This document shows positions 12,350 to 24,345 of a DNA stretch of 64,000 nucleotides, piece by piece; positions within the stretch are counted from its first letter, which is position 1; the number at the start of each line of letters is the position of its first letter. The stretch comes from Trachelipus rathkii (lineage: Eukaryota; Arthropoda; Malacostraca; Isopoda; Trachelipodidae), in assembly GCA_015478945.1 (NCBI GenBank), contig JABUQX010041977.1:16685-80684 (forward strand). The letters run 5' to 3'. A program made the translations under genes and the position numbers. The notes below the pieces were generated by a model. The model saw nothing but the letters and a program-made list of their open reading frames with translations, was not told where the DNA came from and did not search any database.

Positions 12350-12452
12350 GCGTGTCATGCATTGGAAAGGAAAAGAGTAGAAGAAATTGACAAAGAGTCG
12401 AAAGTGAAAGCCACCTTGACCCCTCTGTACATAATAGTGAGATCTCGTGTGA
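12350..12452 (+). repeat. dispersed repeat R, copy 1
   Basis: The core around 12415-12443 (CCTTGACCCC then ACATAATAGTGAG) resembles 58690-58717 (GTTCACCCC then ACACAATAGTGAG), with a purine-rich GAAAGG stretch before both. It is too short to classify. Confidence 0.35.
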
Positions 12453-12559
12453 TGAAATTTATTACTGCTTAAAGACCGGATGGACCTACTTGGTAAAGTC
12501 GCATGTTAAGGGTTCATCTTGGGCCAGTGGGCCACAACATGCCATACAAAAACCCGCCA

Positions 12560-13562
12560 TTTAAACTCTATTAGTGGCACTTTTTATTCGCTTGAATCAC
12601 ATTTCTCTATTCGGACATTCGCCACGGACTCATCCCTTTCTTCTTCCATCTCCCGCAGTTGGTCCAGCACACTCGCACTAAGCTCCGCTTAAACAACGAC
12701 TGATCATTCAACCTTTACTTACCGAAACCATCTCAACATAGTTTTCATTTATTCTCTCACTTACCCTTTCTTCACACAACAACTCTCTTATATTTCATTC
12801 TCATTTTATAATTCTTCTCACACTTAGCATGCCCTTAAGATTGTGCCATTCTGAACAATTGAATTTAGATCTAATACTTCTTATTTGCGACATAGTCCCA
12901 CTAATATACAATAACACAAGTATCGACATGCTCATGTGAAGACCTAGCGCCTAAGATTAGTCTTAACATTAACACGTTTAATTAAACAGCAACATTCCTG
13001 TCATTCACAACTTTCTACACTCTGCACTATCCGTTCCCTTTCATCCAACGTATATAACTAAATATTTAAACTCAGAACCTTGTTTCCAGCTGGTCACATC
13101 TAACATAACTTCACATTGATAGATGTCTCAATCACAACATACTTATACTCTTATTTACGTTATTTCAAACTCACACTCTTTTACACACCTGCAAATTTCT
13201 ACATACCCTCTAACTTTCTTCAGATTTCGTCGCACAAAATATCATCATAAATAAGGTAGGGCACCTCACTCATGCCTATTCTCATCATTCTAAAATTTCC
13301 TGCCCAACTCGAATTTTTCATAACCCATTTCCATATACAAATTGAATAAGCAAAGGGACCATTAACACAACCCTGCATCAGTCTACTATTAAAAACTAAA
13401 ACATCACCTTTTGACCAATTCTTCTTACACACGCCTCACTATCGTCATACCATATTTTGATTCCATTCAGAAGCCTACCACAACATCATATAACTAACAC
13501 CTGCCATAGATCTTCCCTATTAACCCTATCATAGCCCTGTTGCAAATAGAATGAATCCATAA
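12560..13562 (-). pseudogene. RTE-like LINE fragment, reverse transcriptase (copy 1)
   Basis: A minus-strand frame at 13220-13432 carries SRLMQGCV, with Y-S-I-C-I-W in the place of the usual YMDGV helix, and ends in PYLIYDDI. This is the order of RT motif B (QGC) and motif C (YxDD-like) in the RTE-like family common in decapods. The same family is seen at 38740-39671 and 44572-45730. Flanking DNA at 12720-12830 (TTTCATTTATTCTCTCACTTACC) matches 45109-45135, supporting shared ancestry. Stops and shifts are frequent. The catalytic YADD is altered to YDD-I, so it is inactive as read. Confidence 0.65.
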
Positions 13563-13565
13563 CCA

Positions 13566-13848
13566 AATTAATAATTATTATTATATAATATTTATATATA
13601 TATACTATATATATATATTATATATATTATATATCTATATATATAATCCAGTATATATATATATATATTATAATAATATATATTATATATATATATTAAT
13701 AATTAAATAATATTATATATATTATAGTATATTATATATATTATTATATATATCTTATAATCGTTATATATTTATATACAGTAATATAGTATATATATAT
13801 AATAATATATATTATATATATATATATATATTAATAAATATATAAAAC

Positions 13849-13883
<35 letters not shown>

Positions 13884-13905
13884 ATAATATTAATATAACT
13901 ACCTT
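13566..13905. repeat. TA-rich array, ~340 bp
   Basis: TA/TAA tract following the RT fragment. Confidence 0.9.
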
Positions 13906-14120
13906 ATAACAATGTCCAGGGTTTAAACTAAGTTTGTTATTGTGCAGATTTTAATACTTATATAAGTTGTGTATGTTTTCACGAAAACTCGTCCAGGGTC
14001 GCAAAGCCTGGGCTGCATTTGCTGCAGGGCCCGCAGTCTAGAACGCACTGTATATATATATAATAATTATATATATATATATATTACATATATATATAAT
14101 ATACTATATACTCTTAATAC
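13906..14120. other. mixed segment with a GC-rich core
   Basis: The stretch 13985-14052 includes GCCTGGGCTGCAT and GCAGGGCCCGCAG, which stand out from the AT-rich surroundings, followed by a TA tract at 14051-14115. No RNA gene fold was found. Confidence 0.3.
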
Positions 14121-15090
14121 TAGGTGGGTCGGGGTGCCCGGGCCCGCCTCTTTAGGAGTGGTGATTCGGTCCACTCTAAAAAAAAATAAGAAAATATAAT
14201 AAAAAACAAAAATTTCGCTGCATTTAAATAGCCACGCGGTAGTACTACAGGTTTTATTTAGATCATATTTAATTCTAGAAAGTTTTTTATCTTTTAAAAA
14301 AGATTGTTTAGAAAATTAGGTCTAAATGTACTGTCAATAGAATTCACTTTGAAAAATGTTGAGTTTTTTTTAACTTCGTTATAAAATGAAAAGTGGATGG
14401 ATTTTTAATTATTTTTTCAGTGGATACTCGAGTCTGTTAGCTTTAAACTGGCAAAGTGAATATTTTTGATGCAAACAGTATTAGTGACACATCACGGGGC
14501 TAACTTGGTCAGGATTCACACCGCTTAAAAATTGGATGGAGGGGTGGACTCGGAGCCACTTGTTTCATATTTAGTATTATTATTGACATTTTATTACGAA
14601 TATAATTTTTAAATATAACAAAAAGTTATTTATATTAGTGAAATTTAAAAAAAGAAAAATGAAAAGTTGCAGAAAAAAAAATGATTTCAAATACTAGAAA
14701 ACTTTTGAAAGGATAGGGTGAATCGGACTCTTATTTTTATCTTATTTTTATTTATCATTATTGAAATTTTTTATTACTTATTACAAATTTGGATCATGTT
14801 GATTGTTATTAGCTGTATTGTACGTAAACATACAAAATAATAAAATGAATTTCCATCACACTCCGGCCATGCAAAATATTCAATGGTGTTCTGAGACACT
14901 CGCAGTCGGGGTGATCTGAAGCGTTATTCAACTTTAATAAAACTATTTTTTAGAATTCTTACTATTTTTTGTGTGCCTAGACTTCGATAGTTCTTGATTT
15001 TCAAAACAGAAAAAAAAATTCCAAAGAGTGCATTAGGGGAGGTCAGGAGACAAGTTTATGCTAAGGTGGTCCGAGTACCCTTACCACGAC

Positions 15091-15093
<3 letters not shown>
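14121..15093. mobile_element. TIR element family 'A/B', copy B (~970 bp, inverted relative to copy A)
   Basis: Ends: TAGGTGGGTCGGGG at 14121 and, reverse-complemented from 15093, TTAGGTCGTGGTAAGGG. GGGCCCGCCTCTTTAG near 14140 is the complement of CTAAAGAGGCGGGCCC near 10598 in copy A, and the adjacent GGTCCACTCT block is also shared. The internal GGTGAATCGGACTC-type motifs recur (near 14165, 14550, 14720 and 15068). It is flanked by TA arrays. No ORF. Confidence 0.6.
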
Positions 15094-15131
<38 letters not shown>

Positions 15132-15198
15132 TATATTATATAAATATAATATATATATATTATAATATATATATTAATATTTATATATTATATATAAG
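15094..15198. repeat. TA-rich array
   Basis: TA tract on the right edge of copy B. Confidence 0.9.
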
Positions 15199-15930
15199 CT
15201 AAACCTGAGGATCATATTTAGTGTAATTAAGTCTGAATTTTCATCTTTAATTTCGATTTCAGATTTCACATTCATTTTAAATCTAATTATATTAAAATAT
15301 ATGTCCAATAATTAACGTTCCTGTAAAAAAAGAAGAAAAAACATCTTTGATACTTGAAATTAAAATAACTTTAGAATAAAATATAGAATGAAGGATCGGG
15401 TAACGAAACATATTTCAGTTTTTCATATATTTAAAAAATATGTCAGAATTTTTATATTTACAAATTTACAATGAAATAAATATTAGGGTAAAAATTAGCT
15501 GAGTGAATAACTTTACGTAATATTAATTAAAACAGCAACGTGTAAATTATCACAACTTGTGGCGATAAATTATTGGCAGTTTTTTTTTACATTGCGTATA
15601 TAAATTAATATATATTTTTAATAAAATTGAAAATTTTAAAACTTCGGTAAAAAAAAAAATGTCTAATTATCGGCGTTTTTTTTAGGGATAAACACTATCG
15701 ATGTTTTCCTGATATTTCATGTTCTTAAAGCATTTATACTAAAATTCTGCTTACCTTTTATTTTTTACGATTATCAACGATTCAATTGAACCATAATATA
15801 TTTATATCTGGATTAGAATTACAATGTAGTCAATAATATCAAAAATAAACAGATAATATTTTTCGGTATGATAGAATATAAAATGCATGTAATATTGGAG
15901 TAATGAAAGGTATTATAGATGGTTTATCAT
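15199..15930. other. AT-rich non-coding DNA
   Basis: I see no frame above about 40 codons and no recognisable repeat. Confidence 0.4.
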
Positions 15931-15986
15931 TACTATATATATATATATAATATATATATAAGTATAATATATATATAAATATATAT

Positions 15987-16021
<35 letters not shown>

Positions 16022-16076
16022 CTATTATAAATATATATATATATATATATTATATAATATAATAGTTAATATAATA
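15931..16076. repeat. TA-rich array
   Basis: TA tract. Confidence 0.9.
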
Positions 16077-16157
16077 TGGTATTGTTCTAATATTTGAATC
16101 AGTTCATATTTTCTTAAAAAATTCTCCTAATTAAAAACATTTCTAAGTTTTCGAAAA

Positions 16158-16270
16158 GTTAAGTTAAGTTAGTTTTTTAAGAAAAATTCTTTAGTGGAAG
16201 CTTCTGGAATTATGCCAGCTTTGCCACTAAAGAATTTTGTTAAAAAACTTAACTTATTCTTTTCTTTAAT
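16158..16270. repeat. hairpin-forming inverted repeat (MITE-like)
   Basis: The left arm around 16160-16207 (AAGTTAAGTT, TTCTTTAGTGG, AAGCT) is complementary to the right arm around 16219-16268 (AGCTT, CCACTAAAGAA, AACTTAACTTA). The loop is short, around TCTGGAATTATGCC. Arms of ~40 bp with few mismatches would form a stable stem. It could be a miniature foldback element or, less likely, a small-RNA hairpin. Confidence 0.6.
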
Positions 16271-16339
16271 TCAAAGTATTTTTTGAATTAGAATTTTTTT
16301 TTTCAGAAAATTATAAATTTTAAATATAGACACTTTCCC

Positions 16340-16389
16340 ATATATATAATTATATATATATATATGTACATTATATAATATATATAATA

Positions 16390-16430
<41 letters not shown>

Positions 16431-16440
16431 TTACTATATG
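16340..16440. repeat. TA-rich array
   Basis: TA tract with one GTACA interruption. Confidence 0.9.
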
Positions 16441-16819
16441 GGGATTTATAGTAAATTGGTTAAGACAATTGAAATAATTTATATTTATATTAAACGCTAA
16501 TAGCAAAAATTAGCAAAAAATGATGGCTAAAATTTTCCCCTTTTAGCAAGAACATATGAAATTAGCACAATGGCTAAAATTAGCCACATCTGGTAAGCCT
16601 GATTCCTGAGTCACTGTCTGATTTGCTATTTATTTGATTTTAGTTTATTATAAGGTGTGGTAAGCCTTAAACCATGGCCCACTTAAAATATTTTTTGATG
16701 AAAAATTTGTAATAATAATCATAAATTAATATTAATAGATTTAAATATAAGTAAGTTACATATAACATTTAATAAAACATGAAAAATATATAAGAAAAAT
16801 AAAATAAAAAAAGTAAAAT
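16441..16819. other. AT-rich DNA with a TTAGC-containing repeat
   Basis: Variants of AAAATTAGC / GGCTAAAAT recur four or five times at 16500-16590. No gene. Confidence 0.35.
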
Positions 16820-16975
16820 AAAGAGGGATGGGAGTGGAGTCGGAGTGGGATCGGGAGTCGGATCGAGCGTTTTCAAAGGGTAAAGGAGATCGAGTCAGAG
16901 TCGGGAGTGATTTCCCCAAAGTTTGGAGTGGAGGTCGGAGTCGTAAAAAAAAACGACTCCTTTCAACTCCATCAT
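16820..16975. repeat. GGAGTC/GACTCC-rich cluster 1
   Basis: Imperfect hexamer units such as GGAGTCGGAGTGGG and GGAGATCGAGTC, ending with CGACTCC in the opposite sense. The same motif appears at 24555-24680, 48480-48775, 53705-54110, 54655-54915 and 58312-58603. At 58603 it borders a hAT-type terminus, so these clusters are probably hAT subterminal repeats. Confidence 0.6.
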
Positions 16976-17494
16976 ATTTTGTATAACTTTACACAAAACT
17001 TTTATTTAAAACTTATTGAATTTTTATTATAAAAACGTACAATTTTTTTCCTCCCATCGATCTTGCAAGAAAACACGTTATTTTCAACTGCTTATAGCAT
17101 ATATTTTCTAAGCCTGGTTATAAAATAAACTGTACTTGACTACTGTGTGTATTGTGCATTAAGATTGATCAACAGCGAGTATTATTAATAATCCGGACAG
17201 AATTTAAGTTTTCAGAGAGTAATACTGATGTTTAAAATATATGAAGTCAACCAATTAAAGTAGTTTTGGAATATGAGCTAAAGAAACGGATATATTATAG
17301 CTATACTACTAACCTAACTAACTAATTACTAACTAACTAACTAATATAATTTCGCCTCTAGAACAGGTAAAAAAAAATTCATTTCGCCTATAGAACATCT
17401 ATTTATGTATATAGAATGCTTACCTGTAAAAATTTTTTTGATCCAAGCTCCGCGGTTCGTGTGGGCGTTAAGGTCAACCGGATTTTTTTTGCAA
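16976..17494. other. AT-rich DNA with short tandem repeats
   Basis: A CTAA run lies at 17308-17345, followed by two direct copies of TTCGCCTNTAGAACA near 17350 and 17384. No gene is seen. Confidence 0.4.
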
Positions 17495-17504
17495 CGTAAT
17501 ATAT

Positions 17505-17538
<34 letters not shown>

Positions 17539-17575
17539 ATTATATTATATATATATAATATATATATATTAAATT
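17495..17575. repeat. TA-rich array
   Basis: TA tract. Confidence 0.85.
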
Positions 17576-17676
17576 AATAGGTAGCGTTTTATATATCCGT
17601 CTATATATATAGAAAACTAATTAATGCTACAAGTAAATAGGATAATTGGTGGATATGCTGGTCAATTTAAGTAGGA

Positions 17677-17694
17677 AATGTTAAAAAAAAAAAA

Positions 17695-17732
<38 letters not shown>
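17677..17732. repeat. poly-A run
   Basis: About 55 bases of A with two T interruptions. It could be the tail of a reverse-transcribed insert or part of repeat family C/D/E. Confidence 0.8.
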
Positions 17733-17735
<3 letters not shown>

Positions 17736-17799
17736 AAAAAAATGTTTTTAGTAAATAAAAATTTTGTAATATGGAATTCACATAAGAAAGGTAAAAAAA

Positions 17800-18215
17800 A
17801 AAAAAATTAATTGTTATAATTATAGTAATATGATAGAAGGCTATATAGAGACCTTTTATTGTTTCTCCTTACGATATAACATATTTAAGATTAATTTAAA
17901 TATATCAAATTTTGCATTTTTTTTAACCTAACGAATACCCAGGGTATCGCAACGATGGCAATGGAGTCGGGGTCTTCGGCTTCGGGAATACGTGGGTAGG
18001 ATAATTTCCCCTTCCGGGAAGGGTCTCCGACCCCCGCTCTTTGTATTTGAGTGTGCGGGGTTCATTCCGCTCCGTACGGGTATGGAAAACGTCCCCGCTA
18101 TGTTCCCGTAAGCTCGAGCCCCTAGTTGTGCGTATAAAGCATATTTCCTATGTAAAATTTTTCTCCAGGATTCAAAATGTATTCATTTCGCTGTTAGCTA
18201 TTGTAGTTTTTGAGA

Positions 18216-18260
<45 letters not shown>

Positions 18261-18350
18261 TTTTTTACATTTTCCGTACTAATGTGGACAGCATACCTAC
18301 CAATGTATTCGTTTTACTGTAGATTAATAGTTGTTTGAGATACATATGAC
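17800..18350 (+). repeat. unclassified repeat family 'C/D/E', copy C
   Basis: In order: a leader with GAGACCTTTTATTG (17848); a GC-rich ~200 bp block (17940-18125) with CGATGGCA, GGAGTCGGGGTCTTCGGC and GGGTCTCCGACCCCGCTCTTTG-like text; and a doubled module TTTCGCTGTNAGCTATTGTAGTTTTTGAGAT, split by a T-run of ~38. Copy D at 21360-22030 has the same order on the other strand. The GC-rich block is open in both copies but the peptides disagree, so I do not call it coding. Confidence 0.6.
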
Positions 18351-18369
18351 GGATATACTAAACGCTGCA

Positions 18370-18370
<1 letters not shown>

Positions 18371-18410
<40 letters not shown>

Positions 18411-18490
18411 ATTAGTATATATATATCTATATAATAATATATATATATATATATGATATATATATATATTTAATATTATATATATACCGT
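18371..18490. repeat. TA-rich array
   Basis: TA tract. Confidence 0.9.
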
Positions 18491-19190
18491 AATGGAGAAC
18501 TGGATGGGGTAAAACTGGTAAGTTTTAGAAAATGTTGGCTAATGTTTGATAATGAACCCGTATAATATAGTATAATATTTAAATGCTGTCAGCTATATTT
18601 TAAAATTAGTACAAGAAGTAAATAAATTACAACTATAGTTCAAAAAAATTTCCACCCATTTGAAAAATTTTTTTTTGAAATTTGCAAAAAAAAGTTAAGA
18701 TCTGCACAATCTCTAAGACTGAAGAGATGATAAAGAGATCATCATTTCGCATTAAGCAGCATAAAAAAGGTTGAATTAAGAATTTCAGTATGTATATGTA
18801 TTGTAGTGATATAAGATTTTTTAAGTTTATTAAGATTGGTTTCACTTTTGGTAAAATGTGTTGGAGGTAAAAACTGTTACGGGGTAAAGACTGGTAAACG
18901 ATATATTTTCATTGTATAAATATTTTTTTTTTTTAGTTTTTACTAATATTTTCCCTTTATTATCATAAATATAATAATAAAATAACTAGGATGTATTATA
19001 GTTACGTGTGGTTATATATTTATGTTGATAATTATGTAGTAAAAATTAGGCCAATCTTTACATTATAAGGTACGGAATATTCGAGAAGTACGATACTTAG
19101 AAGAAACCATATACAATATTTGTAATCACGATAAAGTTGTTACTAGGAATGTTGTTAAAAATAATAATAATATTTTTTTTTATTTATTTT
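18491..19190. other. AT-rich DNA with a repeated GGGGTAAA-CTGGTAA motif
   Basis: GGGGTAAAACTGGTAAG near 18507 and GGGGTAAAGACTGGTAAACG near 18881 are near-identical direct copies ~370 bp apart. No coding evidence. Confidence 0.4.
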
Positions 19191-19207
19191 ATAATATATA
19201 TAATATA

Positions 19208-19250
<43 letters not shown>

Positions 19251-20160
19251 GGTAATATTTATTATATAATGAAAGTTAATGGTTTTTCTTTGTGTCTTGC
19301 ATTATCTTATTATATTTCATTGTGTGTGTGTGTGTTTTGGTTTTCAATGTGTACTTTGTCAAATAAGACTGTTATGACTTGAAAATTTAAGCTCTTGAAT
19401 ATAAAATTAAAATAATATATAAAGATGAAACAAACCCTAAAGTTAAATTTGATAATTGCACTCTTTTAGTCATTAATTATTTTAAATGCTCTGTTTTATA
19501 GATATTAAACCTTTTTCTCAATTACTTATAAATAATTAATTGGTATGATTATTTTCCTTATTTCAAATATTGTGGAATATTCAAATGCTCCATTATATCT
19601 GTTTCATTTAAGAAATTATTGAGACCTTCTATCTTCCAATGGTTTTGTGATTTAAGATTCATCATTACTATTTATGCCTTTCACCCAAATTTATTTTTAA
19701 CTTATTTTTTTAACACCGCTAATACTTGTAATACATTATTTATTAATAAATTAGTATAAATTATTAGTTCAGACAAACCGTACCGTTAGAGAAAAAAAAT
19801 GTTATAAAAATTTAAAAAAAATTAAAAAATTCATAATTAATCAATTTTTTAAACCAAAACGCATCGCCTCAAACCTTTCCCCGTACCCAAAAAAAAAAAA
19901 AAAATTTCACTACTAGCATTTTTTTCAAAAAAAAAATTACTTCTAAAATATTTATCTCTTCACTATTAATATTTCTATCTTTATTCATGTTTTTTATATA
20001 AGCGAGAATTTAAGAAGGTTCTCAATTTGGGAAAAAACATTTAAGTATGGGTGTAATTTGAATGATCGGATTTATGATATTCTTCTTCATCAATAATGAC
20101 AATAAAAAATTTAAAAACCTAAAATTTTTAAGCATCATATCTCCATAATATTTTGGTATA
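19191..20160. other. AT-rich DNA, no gene seen
   Basis: Begins with a TA tract (19191-19250). The remainder is A/T-rich with homopolymer runs and no supported feature. Confidence 0.4.
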
Positions 20161-20480
20161 ATAATATATATATATATATATATTATTTAATATTATAATA
20201 TATATATACTATATAATATATATAAAAATATATCTATTATATATATATATATCTACAGTATATAGTATTAATATTAATATATAATTTATTAAAAAATATA
20301 ATATATATTGTAAGAACTTAATATTTAATATATATATTTAACTAATAATAGATATATATATAAGATATATTATATATATAAATATTATATAATAATATAT
20401 AATATTAATATATTATAATATATATATATATATGAATACTAATTATATATATATATAATATATACGTACTATAAATATTA
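20161..20480. repeat. TA-rich array
   Basis: Irregular TA/TAA tract of about 320 bp. Confidence 0.9.
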
Positions 20481-21359
20481 TATTATTAAATTAAATATTT
20501 AAGAATTTATCTAAATAAATTTTATTAGTAGCCACCTAAAATCGTTTCTCTATTTAATATTTCAAGGTACCCTCTTTTCTTTTGTTTTTTTTTCTTATAA
20601 TCAAAAGTATCTCTTCAATTTCATATTTTATTATTTTGTTTCTATTAAATAATTTTTTTTAATAAATATATATATATGTATAGCTATCGAAGAAATCGTA
20701 CCAATTTCTTTCATTGTAATTTTAAAAAATTTTAATACGCTAAAATAATCACAAGATATGATATCCGCCAAATTGCTTGGACGATTATAGTTGCTATTTT
20801 TAACTGTTTCTGTTTTGTTAAAGCCGCACCGTCCGCCCTCCCGTCGCCCGACACCGTCGTCCGTATGTCTTTATTCTAAAATATTACCTCTTCTTCCTTT
20901 TTTTCTTTTCATTATTTTGGCAAACAGTTTGCTTATGGACCATACGAAAAAAAAAAAAAATATATTATTTGGTAAAGAAAAATTATAATTTCATTTATTT
21001 GACAACTTTCGCAAAACAAAATAAGAGAATTAAGAGCTATATATATACTTTAAAAATTTGCAAAAAAAATAGATCAGTTCCCTTTAATAATTCAACTCGT
21101 GGTTGAGCACGAGTTGCACGAGTCTGCCTTCTGATTAAATATATTCATATATACTAGAAATATATATATATAATATATAATAAACATATAATATAATATA
21201 ATATGTAAAATATGTATTATTTATATAATAAATATCCTCTAATATAGTATATAATATATATTTAGAGAGAATTATATTTAAATTTTTTTTATTTACTATT
21301 ATATGGTTATGGTTTTTAATCCAGTTTAATATATGTCTTGTTTTTTTTAAAACAAAGTA
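20481..21359. other. AT-rich DNA with a GC-rich blip and a perfect hairpin
   Basis: A ~45 bp CCG-rich stretch lies at 20820-20865 (GCCGCACCGTCCGCCC and following). A perfect 9 bp stem CAACTCGTG / CACGAGTTG with a 6 base loop lies at 21093-21116. Otherwise non-coding. Confidence 0.5.
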
Positions 21360-22030
21360 TTTCAATCCATATCTCAAAAAACTACAATAGCGCTACAGGG
21401 GAAAAGGAATACATTGTTGGAATTCCTGGTAACATTTATGTGCGGAAACTGTAAAAAAAAAAAAAGAAAAAAAAAACCATCTCAAAAACTACAAAGCTAC
21501 AGCGAAAAGGAAAAGGAATATTTTTTTGGAATCCTTGTAAAATAGGTTAGGAAAATGTTTTTTTAAAAAAAAAAAAAAAAAAAAAATAAAAATTAAAATA
21601 ATATATTTTGGTATATTTTTTTTTTTTTTTGTTCTTTGAAGTAAGGCAGTGGACATAGTTAATAATATAATGTAAAATGGTTATTTACCCAACGGCAAAT
21701 CTGTAGGTCGTGCTCGAGCCGACGGAAAACACAGGGGGACTTTCCATACCCCGAAGGGGGAGGGGCGGAGGAACCCCTCGCGACACCCAAATACCCAAAG
21801 AGCGGGGTTCCGGAGACCCTCCCGGGGGGGGGGGAAATAGTCTACCCATACGTTCCCCGGAAGGCCGAGAGACCCCGACTCCTGCCATCGTGCGGGTTTA
21901 CCCTTAGGTATTCTTTAGTTTAACAAAAGAGAAGCGAAAATTTAATTAGGAAAGTGTAATTTATTTTAACAGATATAACCAATAAAAGGTCTCAAAATAG
22001 GCTCTCTAATCATATCGTTCATTAAAATAA
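21360..22030 (-). repeat. unclassified repeat family 'C/D/E', copy D
   Basis: Reverse-complement counterpart of copy C. The GC-rich block lies at 21700-21905, with ATGGCAGGAGTCGGGGTCTC on the minus strand and a G-run at 21822-21833. The poly-T modules with GTAGTTTTTGAGAT follow at 21365-21500, and the outer GAGACCTTTTATTGG lies near 21985. With copy C it forms a long inverted pair separated by about 3 kb. Confidence 0.6.
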
Positions 22031-22084
22031 TAATAATTTTTAATCATCCATTGGATGACGCTTTCGTAACGGATGATGCCATTA

Positions 22085-22262
22085 CTGGTAGTGTCAAGAA
22101 GTGACGATTTCGCATTGTGCTATGCAGTTTTTGAGATTTTTTTGTTTTTTTTTTTTTTTTAATACTTCGTACTAAAATTGGATCAGCATTCCAGGCAATG
22201 TATTTCCTTTTCCCGGTAGCTGGTTGTTAGGTTTTGAGAATCATATTGGATTGAGATATTTG
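22085..22262 (+). repeat. unclassified repeat family 'C/D/E', partial copy E
   Basis: Carries only the poly-T part: TTTCGCATTGTGCTATGCAG, TTTTTGAGAT, a T-run, CTTCGTACTAAAATTGGA and CAATGTATTTCCTTTTCCCG. This is the same module order as copies C and D, without the GC-rich block. Confidence 0.5.
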
Positions 22263-22269
22263 TTGGTTT

Positions 22270-22408
22270 AACTTGATTCATATATAGTATATTTATAATA
22301 ATATATATATATATATATATATAATAATATATATTATATAGATATATATAATTATATATATATATATATATAATATATAACTATATAAATATACTATATA
22401 TATATAGT
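22270..22408. repeat. TA-rich array
   Basis: TA tract. Confidence 0.9.
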
Positions 22409-22429
22409 CAGCCTCCCGAAAGCATCATG

Positions 22430-24345
22430 CAGTGTGTAGGTCTAATTATTATTAATAATACAAAACTAAGCTTCTTATTAAAAACTGATTTAATAAGATT
22501 AAAAATCAATAAAACATAATACATATTTGACCAATATCTTATTACTTTATTACATAATAATATAATAATATTAATAATCAATATTAAATATAATATATTA
22601 ATAAAATATTTAATAATAATATAATTATAGTAATTTTACGAATATAAATATTCAATCAATATGAATGAAGCATGTAATAAATACACTTTATTAATAATTA
22701 ATAAATAATATAGTATTGGTCTTATAACGAAATATTTTCACCTTCAATAATTTTAAATATATTGTTATAACTTATAAGCAAATTTCATTTAATAATAATT
22801 AAATAATAATTAATTTATGATAAATTATTATTCAATAATAATTATTTTATACCAGAAGAAGGAAAATATTATAGTAATCTATTAAATTAATATTAATAAT
22901 CATTTATTCTTAAAATACAATATGCAATTATAAATTCTTTTGATTTCATAAAATTATTAATCTATTAATTAGTAAAATTTATTAAGAAAAAAGGTTTAAT
23001 AATATATAATTTTTATTAAATAAACTATTAGTAACAATAACTATTAAGCAGATATGTCTAATTGTAAGCATTATTATGCAATTATATTATTAATAGAAAA
23101 TAAATGAAAATAATAATAAATAATAATAATAATATATTATAATAATAATAATTAAAGTTACTAAATCAGCAATGAATATTTATAAGAACTTTCATAAAAA
23201 ATTAATAACATAATAAATTTAATACATATAATATAATATATTAATGAATAATAATATTAATAATAATTATTAAATAAACCTTTGTAATTAATTAAGTAGA
23301 ATAATTTTGAATCAATTAATAATCATTTTTACTGATAGTCATTGCACAAGCTTAATAATATTAATAATGAATCATCTGTATTATGTTTTCCATGCTATTG
23401 TATTGAGATATGAATTTAATATAATAATACGTTGTGTGAATGAATACTTTTTCAAGCCTCCTGAATAATAATAATAATCATAATAATATTAATAATACTA
23501 ATAAATTAATATATATTTATCAATAATTATAATATATTATAATATTTATTAATAAGATTGTAGTAATAATTAATAAAAAGACTTCTAATCGATTAATTAT
23601 TAAAATATATAATAATATTTAATTATTATTTAATAATATTTTTAGATATTATTAATAATATTATATATATGTTATTAATAATATATATTATAATTCAATT
23701 ATTAATAATATATTAATAATATTATTAATAATTATTATTATTAATAATATTAATAATATAATAATAATAATAGTATAATATAATAAATAATAATATATAA
23801 TTAATAACCAATAAATAATAAATAATAATAATAAATAATAAAATAATAATAATATAATAAATAAATAATAATAATTAATAATAATTAATATTTATTATAT
23901 TATTAATATTATTTATATTATATAATTTATTATTATTATTAATTAATATTAGATAATATAGTAATATTATTATATATTATTAATTAATAAAATAAATACT
24001 ATATAATTAATAAATAATAATATTTAAAATAATAAGATTAATAATATTCTAATTATTATTAATCAATTAATAAAATAATAATAATAATAATAAAATAATT
24101 AATTAATTAATAAAAAATGAATAAAATAATAATAATATTAATATTTAGAAATTTATAATAATAATAATAATAATTAATTATAATAATAATAATCTAATAA
24201 TAATATATAATAATATACTAATTAATAATAATAATAAATTAAATATAATAATAATTATATTATTATGTATTATTATTATTATTATTATTGTTATTATTTA
24301 TTATATTTATATTTTATAATAAATTATAAATGTAAATTTTTTTTT
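22430..24345. repeat. ~1.9 kb of TAA/ATT-type low-complexity DNA
   Basis: Dominated by TAATAA / ATTATT units with very few G or C bases. From about 23460 to 24300 it is nearly free of G and C. No coding frame could survive the TAA density. It differs in unit type from the TA arrays. Confidence 0.8.

Noticed and set aside
18041..18322. 93-codon ORF with a poly-Phe run
   Set aside because: It reads through the GC-rich and poly-T parts of repeat copy C; the matching frame is not kept in copy D.
21685..21907. Overlapping ORFs on both strands rich in Pro, Gly and Arg
   Set aside because: They come from the GC-rich block of repeat copy D; the frame is not conserved in copy C.
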